From NCBI GenBank assembly GCA_009801015.1, contig VHZZ01001642.1, forward strand, positions 20,329 through 49,871: a stretch of DNA of 29,543 nt, in the 5' to 3' direction. The stretch comes from Silene noctiflora (lineage: Eukaryota; Streptophyta; Magnoliopsida; Caryophyllales; Caryophyllaceae). Positions 22,601-28,009 of the stretch are shown here, piece by piece (position 1 is the first letter of the stretch; each line of letters opens with the position of its first letter). Below the pieces are notes generated by a model, which saw nothing but the letters and a program-made list of their open reading frames with translations, did not search any database and had not been told where the DNA came from. The position numbers were made by a program, and so were the translations under genes.

Positions 22601-25600
22601 CTCCTTATGCTTTAGCCACCATTGAATGACATATTTTTCAGGTAAATCGGCAGAAAACCAAGCTGCTAATTTTTCTAAGCATCTCCTGCTAAATTCACAC
22701 TGGAAAAACAAATGGGCATGATTCTCCTCTACAGTTCCACACAGATAGCAGCTGTTTGATTGAATAATTTTCATCTTCAATAGCCTTGAGTTAACAATCT
22801 GCTCTAGCTATAAGCCAACTCAGAAAAGAATGTTTTGGGACAGTCAACCTGTTCCTAACCCAAGGGTACCACCTCACCTTATCACCATCATTAACCAGCC
22901 AAGAATAACCCAGTCTTATAGAGTATTCTTTACCAGTTAGCCTCCAACTAGCCTCAAACATGTTACAGTATGTTTAAGGTGATTTTTCACCCAACTTATC
23001 TTCCTCCATGCCCAACTTGCTCCTTGACCTGGCTCATAATCTTTCCATGAAGTATCCTTTATATAGAAATGTATCCATCACACCCAAGGTGGTCAGTTTT
23101 CTGTTCAATCCACGATACATGCCAATTGCTGCTACATTCCACTGACTCAACCTTTTCAATCCCAAACCTCCTTGCTTCCTTGATTTGCAGATACTTTTGC
23201 ACGAGACAAGAGCAGGGCCGCGTCTCATCTCATTGCCATGCCAAAGAAAATATCTACAAATAGCTTCTATTTTATTAAACACGGTCTTGGGAGAACGAAA
23301 TTCCGTGCCCAATAATTATGCAAAGTGCTCAAAACAGATTTTATTAGAACTTTCTGGCTCCTATACTTCTCTGAGCCTCAGGCTTGAGTATGACTAGAGG
23401 AAAATCAAACCCTTGAGGCACTGGGGTACTGTTTTATTGTGTACACCTTATTTGATTTAAGAAACTGTTCCATTCATAAAAAAATGCTGAGGTTAATTGC
23501 TAAACGAAACTCCCAAATCTCATCCAACTTGTACGCTGTAAATTCAAGAATGTGGCAGTGTTCGGTGAAACTTGAGCTATACATGGATAAGTTTTTTGCC
23601 CTTCTGATGGTAATTCATATTGATGCAGTTATGTAGATCTCCTTTTGGGTGAGTTCAAGCACTACACAACAAGGCTCGCTCATGCAGGAATACAAAAAGA
23701 GGTAATTTATTTGCAAATTTATCCAGTACAGTCAGTTTACAAACTTTTTAGTAATTGAGTACCACCTTCCAGATTTCCAGATAGTTTAGTCGTCTATTTT
23801 GAACCTTATAAGTTGTGATCATATCTTAAAGGTGACTAGATTTATGTTAGTACTCTCAATAACTTTGGATTGTGATGACAGATTTCACGGTAATGAGTTA
23901 TTGACCACATTGTCCTGTTTGTGTAGTTCACACTGCAAATTTGTGCCAAGTGTGGTAGACTTTCTTAGCGTCTTGTTCCATCAATATGTTTAGCTACTTT
24001 TGGTATTTAACTGGTGATAGTGTTCGCCATTATGGCCATGAGCCATCCGTTGCTTATCTCAACGTTATTCTGTTCTTTGTGTACCAGTTTTCATTTCCAC
24101 TTTTTGCAGGAAAGAAAAAGAAACTGTTTTCTTTCTCTTTGCTCATTTATTGGCCAACTAGTCTCTAAGAAGTTGTCTGATACTCCCTCTGTCCCGGTCA
24201 TTTGTTTAACCTTTTTATTCTTTGTGAGAAGTATTTTAATCCAATGTAAACAAATGGTTGGGACGGATGTAGTATTAATTTAATGTGAGACCAATCCAAT
24301 ACAACTAAAATCCCTCCCCATAAACTCATTAACCCATTAAAAACTGTAATGAATTAATAACTACTCGTTAATTTGGGATAGCCTCGTGATTTGTCATGAG
24401 ACTGTTGACTCTTGTAAGAACAAATATAGGCCAAGCCAGTTTTTATCTGGAATGTGTTGTTTTCTGGCAACAAATACTCTGTGCGCACTAAAAAAGTTTC
24501 TTGAAAGGGATCATGATATCTGGCATGCCTTTATTTTGACCTCAGCGACAGATATTTGCGGTTTGCCTTTTATGTTTATATTCTTCATATGAGCTGGGCT
24601 AAATCATTCTAGATATGATCTTCGCTTGCTAGCTAAGCGCTAAGCCATCCGGAAAATTCTTGAGAGAGAGGATGTGTAGCCATCAATAGGTTACTCAGTT
24701 TGGTTTGCAGTCTTTGCACTCCGTTTTTCTGTAGTGAGGTGAAATTTGAAAAGTGGGAAGAAAACAGTAACAAGGGAAGGAGTAAAATTTAAAGCGGTTA
24801 TGTGTACTGGCATGCCTTAGACCTTATAAATTGTAAAATTTGAAGAGGCTATGAAACTTGACTTCTATTAACTAAATAATCCTGGGCAAAAGTACATTTG
24901 GGAACACCTCCAGTGGCACGTGGTACGTGGCACAATATTACTTTTCATGGGCATACAGATTGATGGTCACTCTAAATCGTTTAGGACAGCAGCTGACGCT
25001 TGTTTCTGCTTCATTAGGTTCAGGATCTTCTTTTGGAATATGGTGTCGAAATTGTGGCTGAAACACTTGTTGAAGGTCTATCACGTATTAAGAGGTGTAC
25101 TGATGAGGGCCGAGCTCTGATGTCCTTAGATTTACAGGTTTTCTTCAGATTGTGATTTATAGTATTATTACTTTTTTCCCTCTTGTATCTAGCTGTTTAT
25201 TGACATTGTTCTACTTTCTGCTTTCAGGTTTTGATCAATGGACTTCAACACTTTATTCCAAAAGATGTTAAACCTAAATTTCAAATAGTAGAGACATTCA
25301 TTAAGGTGAGACTATGGTTGAATTTTTGTATTAACCTCCTCCCTCCCACAACGATTATCTTAGTTGGAAAATTGATTTTAAAGCATCATTATCCCAGTGC
25401 TTTAAACGCTTATTGTTTGGCTGACTGTTTGTGTCCTGAAAGAGTTAGACGTGTGGCTCAAATTGTAATGAGTGACTGTCGCTTTGCAATATAAGCTACT
25501 ATCTTTCCATACCTTGGAAATGTATACAGAAAACCAATTTAGTGCTATCGTTTTGTAAAAGCTACTATTTCAGTTTACATGATTGCAACTGACTCTTAAA

Positions 25601-25934
25601 TAGAGTTATACTCTCCGTATTATGAATTATTGTTTTTAAAATCCTGTTGAGGGTGGATTAATTTGAGTTTCCTTGTGATAGGCATACTATCTACCAGAAA
25701 CCGAGTATGTTCATTGGGCACGTGCACACCCGGTAACTAACATTCTCTACCACACTAACTATTCTGGTTATGAATATGGGAGTGTTGAAATTGTTTTGGA
25801 TTTGATAATGTCGATTTCCTATGCAGGAATATAGCAAAAGTCAGATTATTGGGCTGGTGAACCTTGTAGCAACCATGAAAGGTTGGAAGAGGAAAACCAG
25901 ACTAGAAACTCTTGAAAAGATAGAATCATCTTGA
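551..25934 (+). CDS. VPS50: Syndetin / VPS50 homologue, EARP tethering complex subunit (25 exons)
   Basis: Joined coding exons: 551-835, 3282-3449, 3863-3937, 4891-4969, 5126-5190, 5423-5512, 8307-8396, 8968-9054, 11865-11948, 13375-13494, 13819-13847, 13941-14073, 15147-15644, 17167-17708, 18523-18586, 18727-18829, 19041-19228, 20122-20247, 20584-20654, 21864-21926, 23629-23701, 25018-25137, 25228-25305, 25682-25732 and 25827-25934. They give 3390 nt, i.e. 1129 residues plus TGA. All introns are GT-AG. Introns 4 and 16 are phase 1, introns 11, 14, 19 and 20 are phase 2, and the rest phase 0. The protein resembles the plant family related to Arabidopsis At2g27900 along its whole length, as I recall that sequence. 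It has a Vps54-N-like helical region, a variable serine-rich middle and a conserved C-terminal syndetin domain (DUF2451). In the known family, VPS50 joins VPS51, VPS52 and VPS53 in the EARP complex, which tethers carriers at recycling endosomes. The exon model is read from sequence; the function is inferred from the family. Confidence 0.93.
1608..1637 (+). repeat. 30-base poly(T) tract in intron 1
   Basis: An uninterrupted run of T lies near the start of unit B of the tandem duplication. Unit A has only a short T-rich stretch at the matching place (after gaatgcagg near 918). The run is therefore probably a slippage expansion after duplication. Confidence 0.95.
2130..2241 (+). mobile_element. 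Short A-tailed retroelement insertion (LINE-like 3' tail, copy 1)
   Basis: About 112 bases are present in unit B of the intron 1 duplication and absent at the matching site of unit A, so this is a true insertion. It carries the motifs gtctttttgttgatgggcgc, tatgatatct and tgtacatggg followed by a C-run, and ends in an A-rich tail (taaaataaaaa). The same motifs recur near 3040, 3980, 7841 and 11659. I read these as 3' ends of one retrotransposon family, because the copy near 7841 follows LINE coding remnants. Confidence 0.65.
2322..3039. other. Intron 1 interior without recognisable feature
   Basis: AT-rich intronic DNA. Overlapping open frames on both strands between 2480 and 2981 have no recognisable motifs, and I see no repeat partner within this window. 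Confidence 0.5.
3040..3171 (+). mobile_element. LINE-like 3' tail, copy 2 (intron 1)
   Basis: It contains ggtgtctttttgtagatg, tgcgccacctttatgatatc and ttttgtacgtgggcgtcacc, then tggtgtctcttga and an A-run (cataaaaaaaaataa). It is very like the copy at 2130-2241 and in the same orientation as the host gene. It has no coding content. The 5' border is uncertain by a few tens of bases. Confidence 0.6.
3980..4040 (+). mobile_element. LINE-like 3' tail fragment, copy 3 (intron 3)
   Basis: A shorter, more degenerate copy: catcacccctttggtgtcct, then ttgatattctatcat and a short A-rich end. It matches only the last half of the copies in intron 1 and begins about 40 bases after the exon 3 donor. Confidence 0.45.
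4414..4510 (+). mobile_element. tRNA-derived SINE head with pol III boxes A and B (intron 3)
   Basis: A box A-like sequence ctgattaagtgg (4414-4425) is followed about 42 bases later by a box B-like ggttcgaaatg (4467-4477). This order and spacing is that of an RNA polymerase III internal promoter in a tRNA-derived SINE. The flanks do not pair as an acceptor stem, so it is not a tRNA gene. I could not find target-site duplications or a clear 3' end; the end given is nominal. Confidence 0.45.
5513..7080. other. Intron 6, first part, no recognised feature
   Basis: AT-rich sequence between exon 6 and the SINE core near 7110. Short open frames, such as 6430-6630, have no recognised motif. I see no splice-bounded segment that adds conserved VPS50 residues between QTLL (exon 6) and DLLPAL (exon 7), which are contiguous in the family. 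Confidence 0.5.
7108..7160 (+). mobile_element. Degenerate Au-like SINE core (intron 6)
   Basis: The segment reads ggtcatttggaaacagcctc, a spacer, then acacaagcgtaaggttgcgt and acatctgac. This order (GGTCA..GGAAACA.CCTCT, then GGTAAGG.TGCGTACAT) is the hallmark of a widespread plant SINE family, Au and relatives. A related copy lies at 22225-22297. The SINE head and 3' end are not recognisable. An 11-base inverted copy of aaacagcctct (7128-7138) lies at 7252-7262. Confidence 0.5.
7560..7936 (+). mobile_element. Decayed LINE 3' end: C-terminal coding remnant plus 3' tail (intron 6)
   Basis: In three pieces joined only by frame changes near 7602 and 7646, this reads like the C-terminus of a plant LINE ORF2: GKENERKAF, then MMAALAIWWCTWMEW, then HCIFEDVASLDKDIKFLILF. 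The W..W.E.N..IFED pattern is typical of the region after the reverse transcriptase zinc-binding domain. It is followed by the tail motifs gtatatgggcgtcaccccc, gtctttttgtagatgagcg and ttttgtacatgggc (7841-7936). The frameshifts make it a dead copy. Its 5' limit is not clear and may reach about 7370. Confidence 0.6.
7930..8050 (+). repeat. G-rich, C-poor stretch in intron 6
   Basis: A strongly G/T-rich strand with repeated ggtggt, ggggtt and gaggagggtggaggg. From about 8011 it contains four runs of three or more G with loops of 4, 10 and 4 bases, so a G-quadruplex in RNA or DNA is conceivable. It directly follows the LINE tail. Confidence 0.4.
9055..10903. other. Intron 8, first part, no recognised gene
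   Basis: About 1.8 kb of intron with no supportable coding feature. A 19-base word, aatgtttgggtggttagta, begins near 10232 and again near 10984 inside the LINE endonuclease-like remnant. Part of this stretch may therefore be related retroelement debris. Confidence 0.4.
10904..11165 (+). mobile_element. Decayed LINE endonuclease-like N-terminal remnant (intron 8)
   Basis: The frame starting at 10904 reads IILWNLCGLHSPSKNRAMLL, then FCKTKSKMFGWLVKLEG. This resembles the start of a plant LINE ORF2 endonuclease (family pattern: WN.RGL..P.K...L......D..GL.ETK). In-frame stops follow at about 11030 and 11069, with continuing remnants LICTHLVILAGDWIF. The WN, GL, NP-like and K positions match, but the catalytic residues cannot be verified. 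It is in the sense direction and clearly inactive. Confidence 0.5.
11659..11754 (+). mobile_element. LINE-like 3' tail, copy 5 (intron 8)
   Basis: It contains ttttgtatagggcgtcactc, ttggtgtctttttatacatg, ggcatcatcc and ttgtctcctttgatg, ending in acaaaaaagaaaaa. It has the same motif order as the copies in introns 1, 3 and 6, again in sense orientation, and ends about 110 bases before exon 9. Confidence 0.55.
12400..12520 (+). mobile_element. Decayed LINE C-terminal coding remnant (intron 9)
   Basis: The frame from 12441 reads PLAILWCSWIKKNHCVFDNN, then APTL and a stop at 12513-12515. This fits the LINE C-terminal pattern LAI.W..W.E.N..VF, as in intron 6. Sequence on either side is not recognisable, and no tail motif follows, so it is a separate and older fragment. 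Confidence 0.5.
12521..13374. other. Intron 9 remainder, no recognised feature
   Basis: AT-rich intronic DNA with a T-rich run-up to the acceptor tttcag at 13374. The antisense open frame between 12531 and 12821 has no recognised motif. Confidence 0.5.
14074..15146. other. Intron 12, no supportable gene
   Basis: About 1.07 kb between exons 12 and 13. A short sequence tggttatcagagcccgg (about 14912-14928) recalls the initiator-methionine primer-binding site of Copia elements with one extra base, but no LTR ends could be matched. The upstream extension of the exon 13 open frame (15078-15146) is intronic, since the acceptor tctcag ends at 15146. Confidence 0.5.
15645..16869. other. Intron 13, first part, no recognised feature
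   Basis: About 1.2 kb of T-rich intron. A tacggagt word near 16258 resembles a Stowaway terminus, but no partner end was found. I see no coding content. Confidence 0.45.
16870..16983 (-). mobile_element. 86-bp retroposed 3' fragment with 14-bp target-site duplications (intron 13)
   Basis: The insert spans 16884-16969. It is flanked by acctgaactcctta (16870-16883) and acctgaactcatta (16970-16983), which match at 13 of 14 positions and lie exactly 100 bases apart. Read on the minus strand, it starts near ccaggg, passes gccgaccccaaatcatttt and aaggctttgttgttgtagtt, and ends in a (TTG)n tail. A TTG-repeat tail with this 3' sequence is known from plant RTE-type LINEs and SINEs that share their ends. 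It is a 5'-truncated copy. Confidence 0.75.
17799..18262. mobile_element. Foldback MITE with ~63-bp terminal inverted repeats (intron 14)
   Basis: The left arm (17799-17862) and the reverse complement of the right arm (about 18199-18262) both read GTACTACCT-ATAAGTTACACT, then TTTCAA-CCACTACCTAATAA, then TTTTCTTCAAAA. They differ at only a few positions and one indel. Each arm repeats CTACCTAATAA internally. The total is about 464 bp including a nested Stowaway at 17874-17964. No transposase is encoded. I could not find a confident target-site duplication, so the superfamily is unassigned. It lies wholly inside intron 14, 90 bases past the donor. Confidence 0.8.
17874..17964. mobile_element. 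Stowaway-type MITE nested in the foldback MITE
   Basis: The left end is tacatgctcctattctttga and the right end, in reverse complement, is tactccctccaaatcattgg. The arms then share GAATTGCTA, giving inverted repeats of about 28 bp around a short centre, 91 bp in all. It is bounded by TA at both ends and carries a CTCCCTCC-type terminus on one side, both hallmarks of Stowaway (Tc1/mariner) MITEs. Confidence 0.7.
18278..18345. repeat. Dispersed repeat segment shared with 24283-24346
   Basis: ttaatgtgagaccaacacat, then ctaaataaaattcc and cactaagacactaaaaac parallels ttaatgtgagaccaatccaa, then caactaaaatccctcccc and cattaacccattaaaaact in intron 21. In this family such sequence forms the interior of longer Stowaway elements, so this is probably the core of a Stowaway that lost its ends. 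Confidence 0.45.
18922..18993 (+). repeat. Three tandem 24-bp units in intron 16
   Basis: Units at 18922, 18946 and 18970 read tttgtgtttgccacttggct followed by ttca, and the middle unit differs only by one T for C. The array ends 47 bases before exon 17, so it sits in the branch-point and polypyrimidine region of intron 16. Confidence 0.9.
19229..20121. other. Intron 17, no recognised feature
   Basis: About 0.9 kb of AT-rich intron, with a T-rich low-complexity stretch (about 19500-19570) containing ttgttgctgttgctgct. No coding or mobile element is recognised. Confidence 0.5.
20655..21863. other. Intron 19, no recognised feature
   Basis: About 1.2 kb between exons 19 and 20. The open frame 20682-20924 shows no family motif and is not bounded by splice sites that fit the conserved protein. 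No repeat partner was found in this window. Confidence 0.5.
22225..23440 (+). mobile_element. SINE split by a LINE insertion (intron 20)
   Basis: The left part (about 22225-22297) reads ttgggtcatccataaacaac, ctctgta and caagggtaaggttgcata, the Au-type SINE core. The right part (about 23388-23440) reads tatgactagagg, then cttgaggcactggggtactg and a T-rich end, the typical 3' end of the same SINE type. Between them sits an antisense LINE fragment. The copy near 7150 reads acatctgactag at the matching point, which supports continuity across the insertion. Confidence 0.6.
22298..23387 (-). mobile_element. 5'-truncated LINE, reverse transcriptase C-terminus to poly(A), nested in a SINE
   Basis: The 1.1 kb element is on the minus strand. 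Its poly(A) tail is the T-run at about 22299-22311. From its 5' end it encodes KVLIKSVLSTLHNYWARNFV (about 23352-23293), a frame change, then PKTVFNKIEAICRYFLWHGN and KQGGLGLKRLSQWNVAAIG (to about 23034). After further breaks it encodes the zinc-binding motif CYLCGTVEENHAHLFFQCEF (about 22750-22691) and a C-terminal WWLKHKES region ending near 22367. The order matches plant LINE ORF2: end of the RT, zf-RVT, then C-terminus. Frame breaks make it inactive. It lacks the RT catalytic core because of 5' truncation. Confidence 0.85.
24181..24274. mobile_element. Compact Stowaway MITE, 94 bp (intron 21)
   Basis: The left end is tactccctctgtcccggtca then tttgttt. The right end in reverse complement is tactacatccgtcccaacca then tttgttt. 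The inverted repeats run about 27 bp, are bounded by TA on both sides, and have the canonical Stowaway CTCCCTC.GTCCC terminus. There is no coding capacity. The sequence just beyond (24283-24346) matches 18278-18345. Confidence 0.85.
24347..25017. other. Intron 21 remainder, no recognised feature
   Basis: AT-rich intronic DNA between the Stowaway flank and exon 22. No coding motif or repeat is recognised. The acceptor tcattag ends at 25017. Confidence 0.5.
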
Positions 25935-26100
25935 TATGTTCATAATATCGGATAGTCACCGAAAGTAGTAGTCTTCTGTAATTTAATTGGTCGTGAATGT
26001 AAATTGGATAGAATCTCAGTTTCATTTTTTTTTTTTTTTGTGTAGTTTAAAGGTTGTATATCCTGTAATATTCTGCATTTTGTAATATCAACGGCGGAAC
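25935..26100 (+). terminator. VPS50 3' UTR and probable polyadenylation region
   Basis: After the TGA, the sequence carries an uninterrupted T-run (about 26025-26039) and TGTA/TTTGTAA-type words (tcctgtaat, ttttgtaatatc at about 26060-26090). These are typical plant far-upstream and near-upstream polyadenylation signals. The cleavage site is probably between 26050 and 26110. There is no canonical AATAAA in the best position. Confidence 0.45.
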
Positions 26101-26890
26101 CAGTCCCATTTTGATTTGGGAAAGGGAGTATGAGGCACTAAAGGTGATTGAGAAACTCAGGTGTAACTTTGATTCAAAACTAATGAATGAATACATTATT
26201 AATTATTTTACCACATGTCGCATATTCGATGAATTGTTTGTGCTTCTTTTCCGTTACTCGCCGGAATTTTTCTTGTGAGCATCCACACCCGTGAAAACTG
26301 ACAAGGAGCTATAACGACTCAGGAGAGTGGCAAAAATTATTCCACAAGTCTGAGTTAAAAATTAATTTTTTTTTCCCACAAAATCTTGTTTGAGACGTCC
26401 AATTACATCTGAAATAAATAAGACAATTTTGTGATTATTTTACGATCAAATGTAACTATTATAATGTAGCTAGTGTTATAGTTTATGATAAATTATTTTC
26501 AAAAATAGTCACATTTAGTTGTAAAATAGTCTATCCTTTTACAAACCAAAATACTCATTTTTTTTTAGGCACCCTACATGTCAGGTTTGAATATATAATA
26601 CATGGCAGTGGAAAGTGGAAATCCAATTAGATTGAACATTCTCATATTTTGTCCGTGAAAACAGCTTTTTAACTATCCTTGTCACCCTTCTCAAGCCTCT
26701 TATGTCATTTACATTTACCCCACGTAGCAACACATTCTGCCACGTTTTTACCATGTGTCATCCTCTAAATCACCCTCCTTTTTTGTACATATACTCTAAT
26801 ACTCCACTCCATATCCTCACTTTTTCACCGTATTCTCCTACTAACTCAACTATTTTACAGCTTGAAAAATCCAAGAAAGAATTAAAAAAA
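26101..26890 (+). promoter_or_regulatory. Intergenic promoter region of the H2B variant gene, with ACGT-core elements
   Basis: Two ACGT-core, ABRE-like sites, cccacgtag (26719-26727) and gccacgtt (26739-26746), are followed by catgtgtc (26752-26759). A TATA-like acatatac (about 26787-26794) would place the transcription start near 26820. The leader is C-rich and leads to ATG 26891 in the context aaaaaaaATGGC. ACGT-core sites bind bZIP factors and are common in seed and ABA-responsive promoters. That would suit a seed-expressed H2B variant but is not proof. The rest (26101-26700) shows no feature. Confidence 0.45.
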
Positions 26891-27712
26891 ATGGCACCGA
26901 AAAGAGGTAGAAAGAAAGTAGCTCATGTTGTTAAGACCACCAAAGTCGTTGAAGAAACTGTTGAAGTTTCCATTCTTGGTACTCAATCTCAAGATGAAGA
27001 AGTCCAAGTTGCCGAAATCGCCGAAAAAGCCCAATCACCTACCAAAGTGATGTCCGAGCGAAGAGAGGAACATTCCACTGTTACTACTAAAACAATCCCT
27101 ATCGAGGTCGAGGTCGAGGACGAAGACGAGGCCCAAAATGAAGAATCTCAACATCAACTGATGACCCAAGAAGAGACCGAAAGCGAGACACAGGAGCCAG
27201 AGGTCCCTCTAGACGAGCCTCATTTTGAGAAAATCGGTACGCCGCCAAGGGAAGAGACCAAGCCGAGACAGGAGGAGCCATTGGATGATGAAGGTAGACC
27301 TACCAAACGAGGCAAGAAGCAAAATGAAGATAAAAAGAGTGTTCCTAAGCGAGAGAAAATAGATAAGAACAAAGCGGGGAAGAAGAATAGGAAGAAAGGG
27401 AGGAGGATGAGGGAATTTGGGGAAGGGAGAGAAGGGTATAAGAGCTATGTGTTTAAGGTGTTGAAACAAGTGCATCCTGGTATGAGAGTTTCGGGTAAGG
27501 CGATGACGGTGATTAATAACTTGATGAGTGACATGTTCGAGAGGTTGGCTAACGAGGCGGGGAAACTGGGCATGCATGCAAAGAAGCAGACGTTAACGGC
27601 GAGGGAAATACAAGGGGCTGTCAAGTTGGTGTTACCGGGTGAGCTTGGTAAACATGCAATTGCTGAAGGGAGTAAGGCTGTTACTAATTACATGAATTAT
27701 CATAACAATTGA
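26891..27712 (+). CDS. H2B.8: Histone H2B variant with long disordered N-terminal tail (H2B.8 / H2B.S type)
   Basis: An intronless 273-residue protein. The histone fold begins at residue 183 ([15 protein letters not shown]) and runs through [20 protein letters not shown] and [18 protein letters not shown] to [11 protein letters not shown]. Both glutamates that H2B gives to the nucleosome acidic patch (in PGEL and AEG) are present. The tail is about 182 residues, against roughly 50-60 in ordinary plant H2B. It starts MAPKRGRKK with KVVEETVEV, is acidic in the middle, and turns lysine/arginine-rich at residues 136-176. The C-terminus reads [12 protein letters not shown], so the lysine ubiquitinated in canonical H2B (AVTKFTSS) is asparagine here. 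Arabidopsis HTB8 has a similar tail and C-terminus, as I recall it. In that family the protein compacts sperm chromatin and accumulates in maturing seed. An in-frame ATG at 26702 is rejected because promoter elements lie downstream of it. Confidence 0.92.
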   Translation: MAPKRGRKKVAHVVKTTKVVEETVEVSILGTQSQDEEVQVAEIAEKAQSPTKVMSERREEHSTVTTKTIPIEVEVEDEDEAQNEESQHQLMTQEETESETQEPEVPLDEPHFEKIGTPPREETKPRQEEPLDDEGRPTKRGKKQNEDKKSVPKREKIDKNKAGKKNRKKGRRMREFGEGREGYKSYVFKVLKQVHPGMRVSGKAMTVINNLMSDMFERLANEAGKLGMHAKKQTLTAREIQGAVKLVLPGELGKHAIAEGSKAVTNYMNYHNN

Positions 27713-27890
27713 ACTCTATCACTTTGTTGTTTTGTTGTTAAATGTCGTTGGAGAAAAGTTTTAGGAGTTTATTTAGTTAAGAGATCAGAGGTAAATTTGT
27801 AAATGTGTTTCGAGTTTGTATTAGTCATTAGTGTCTACTGTGTAGTAGTATTAGTTGGTCTTTATGTATGTAGTCTTAGTATAAGTCGGA
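27713..27890 (+). terminator. H2B variant 3' UTR region
   Basis: A T/G-rich downstream region with ttgtaaatgtg (about 27797) and repeated TGTA words near 27840-27870, consistent with plant polyadenylation signals. No animal-type histone 3' stem-loop is seen, as expected for plant histone mRNAs. Confidence 0.4.
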
Positions 27891-27948
27891 GTCCGAATTT
27901 GTGTCGGGACTCTGCATTTTGGACGGACGGTCAACTTGGGGTTGTAGC

Positions 27949-28002
27949 GACTGAGAATCTCCTATACCAATGTTGGGACTGAGAATTTCCTATACCAATG
28001 TT
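27949..28002 (+). repeat. Two 26-bp direct repeats, period 28
   Basis: The units at 27949-27974 and 27977-28002 both contain gactgagaat and tcctataccaatgtt, differing by one base. A second pair with the same 28-base period lies at 28294-28319 and 28322-28347 (tttagtctg-cctaactatc, then tcccac). Shorter repeats of catttaatttgcatcatctc lie between them (about 28010-28072). Confidence 0.8.
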
Positions 28003-28009
28003 CGGTTTA

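Larger units (their letters stand above)
20122..25934 (+). other. VPS50: VPS50 exons 18-25: C-terminal syndetin domain (residues 901-1129)
   Basis: Eight short exons encode the best conserved part. Landmarks in order are VNTIYLVARVLHRSKPHLQS, VDTVPDLIEHVHRTTAKSLL, YIDRIANAKWEVKELGMEHN, LLLGEFKHYTTRLAHAG, VQDLLLEYGVEIVAETLVEG, CTDEGRALMSLDLQ, VLINGLQHFIPKDVKPK, AYYLPETEYVHWARAHP and LVNLVATMKGWKRKTRLE. The stop codon is TGA at 25932-25934. This corresponds to the family's DUF2451/syndetin C-terminal domain. Exons 19-21 are linked by two phase-2 introns that each split a glycine codon, and those residues read correctly only with the junctions given in the main entry. Confidence 0.93.

Noticed and set aside
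26702..26890. 63-codon in-frame N-terminal extension of the H2B variant from ATG 26702
   Set aside because: The extension overlaps ACGT-core sites, a TATA-like box and a C-rich leader. The conserved MAPKRGRKK start and good ATG context are at 26891.
27209..27577. Antisense open frames over the H2B variant (27209-27577 and 27099-27281)
   Set aside because: They are shadows of the histone reading frame with no domain content; the sense protein is unambiguous.
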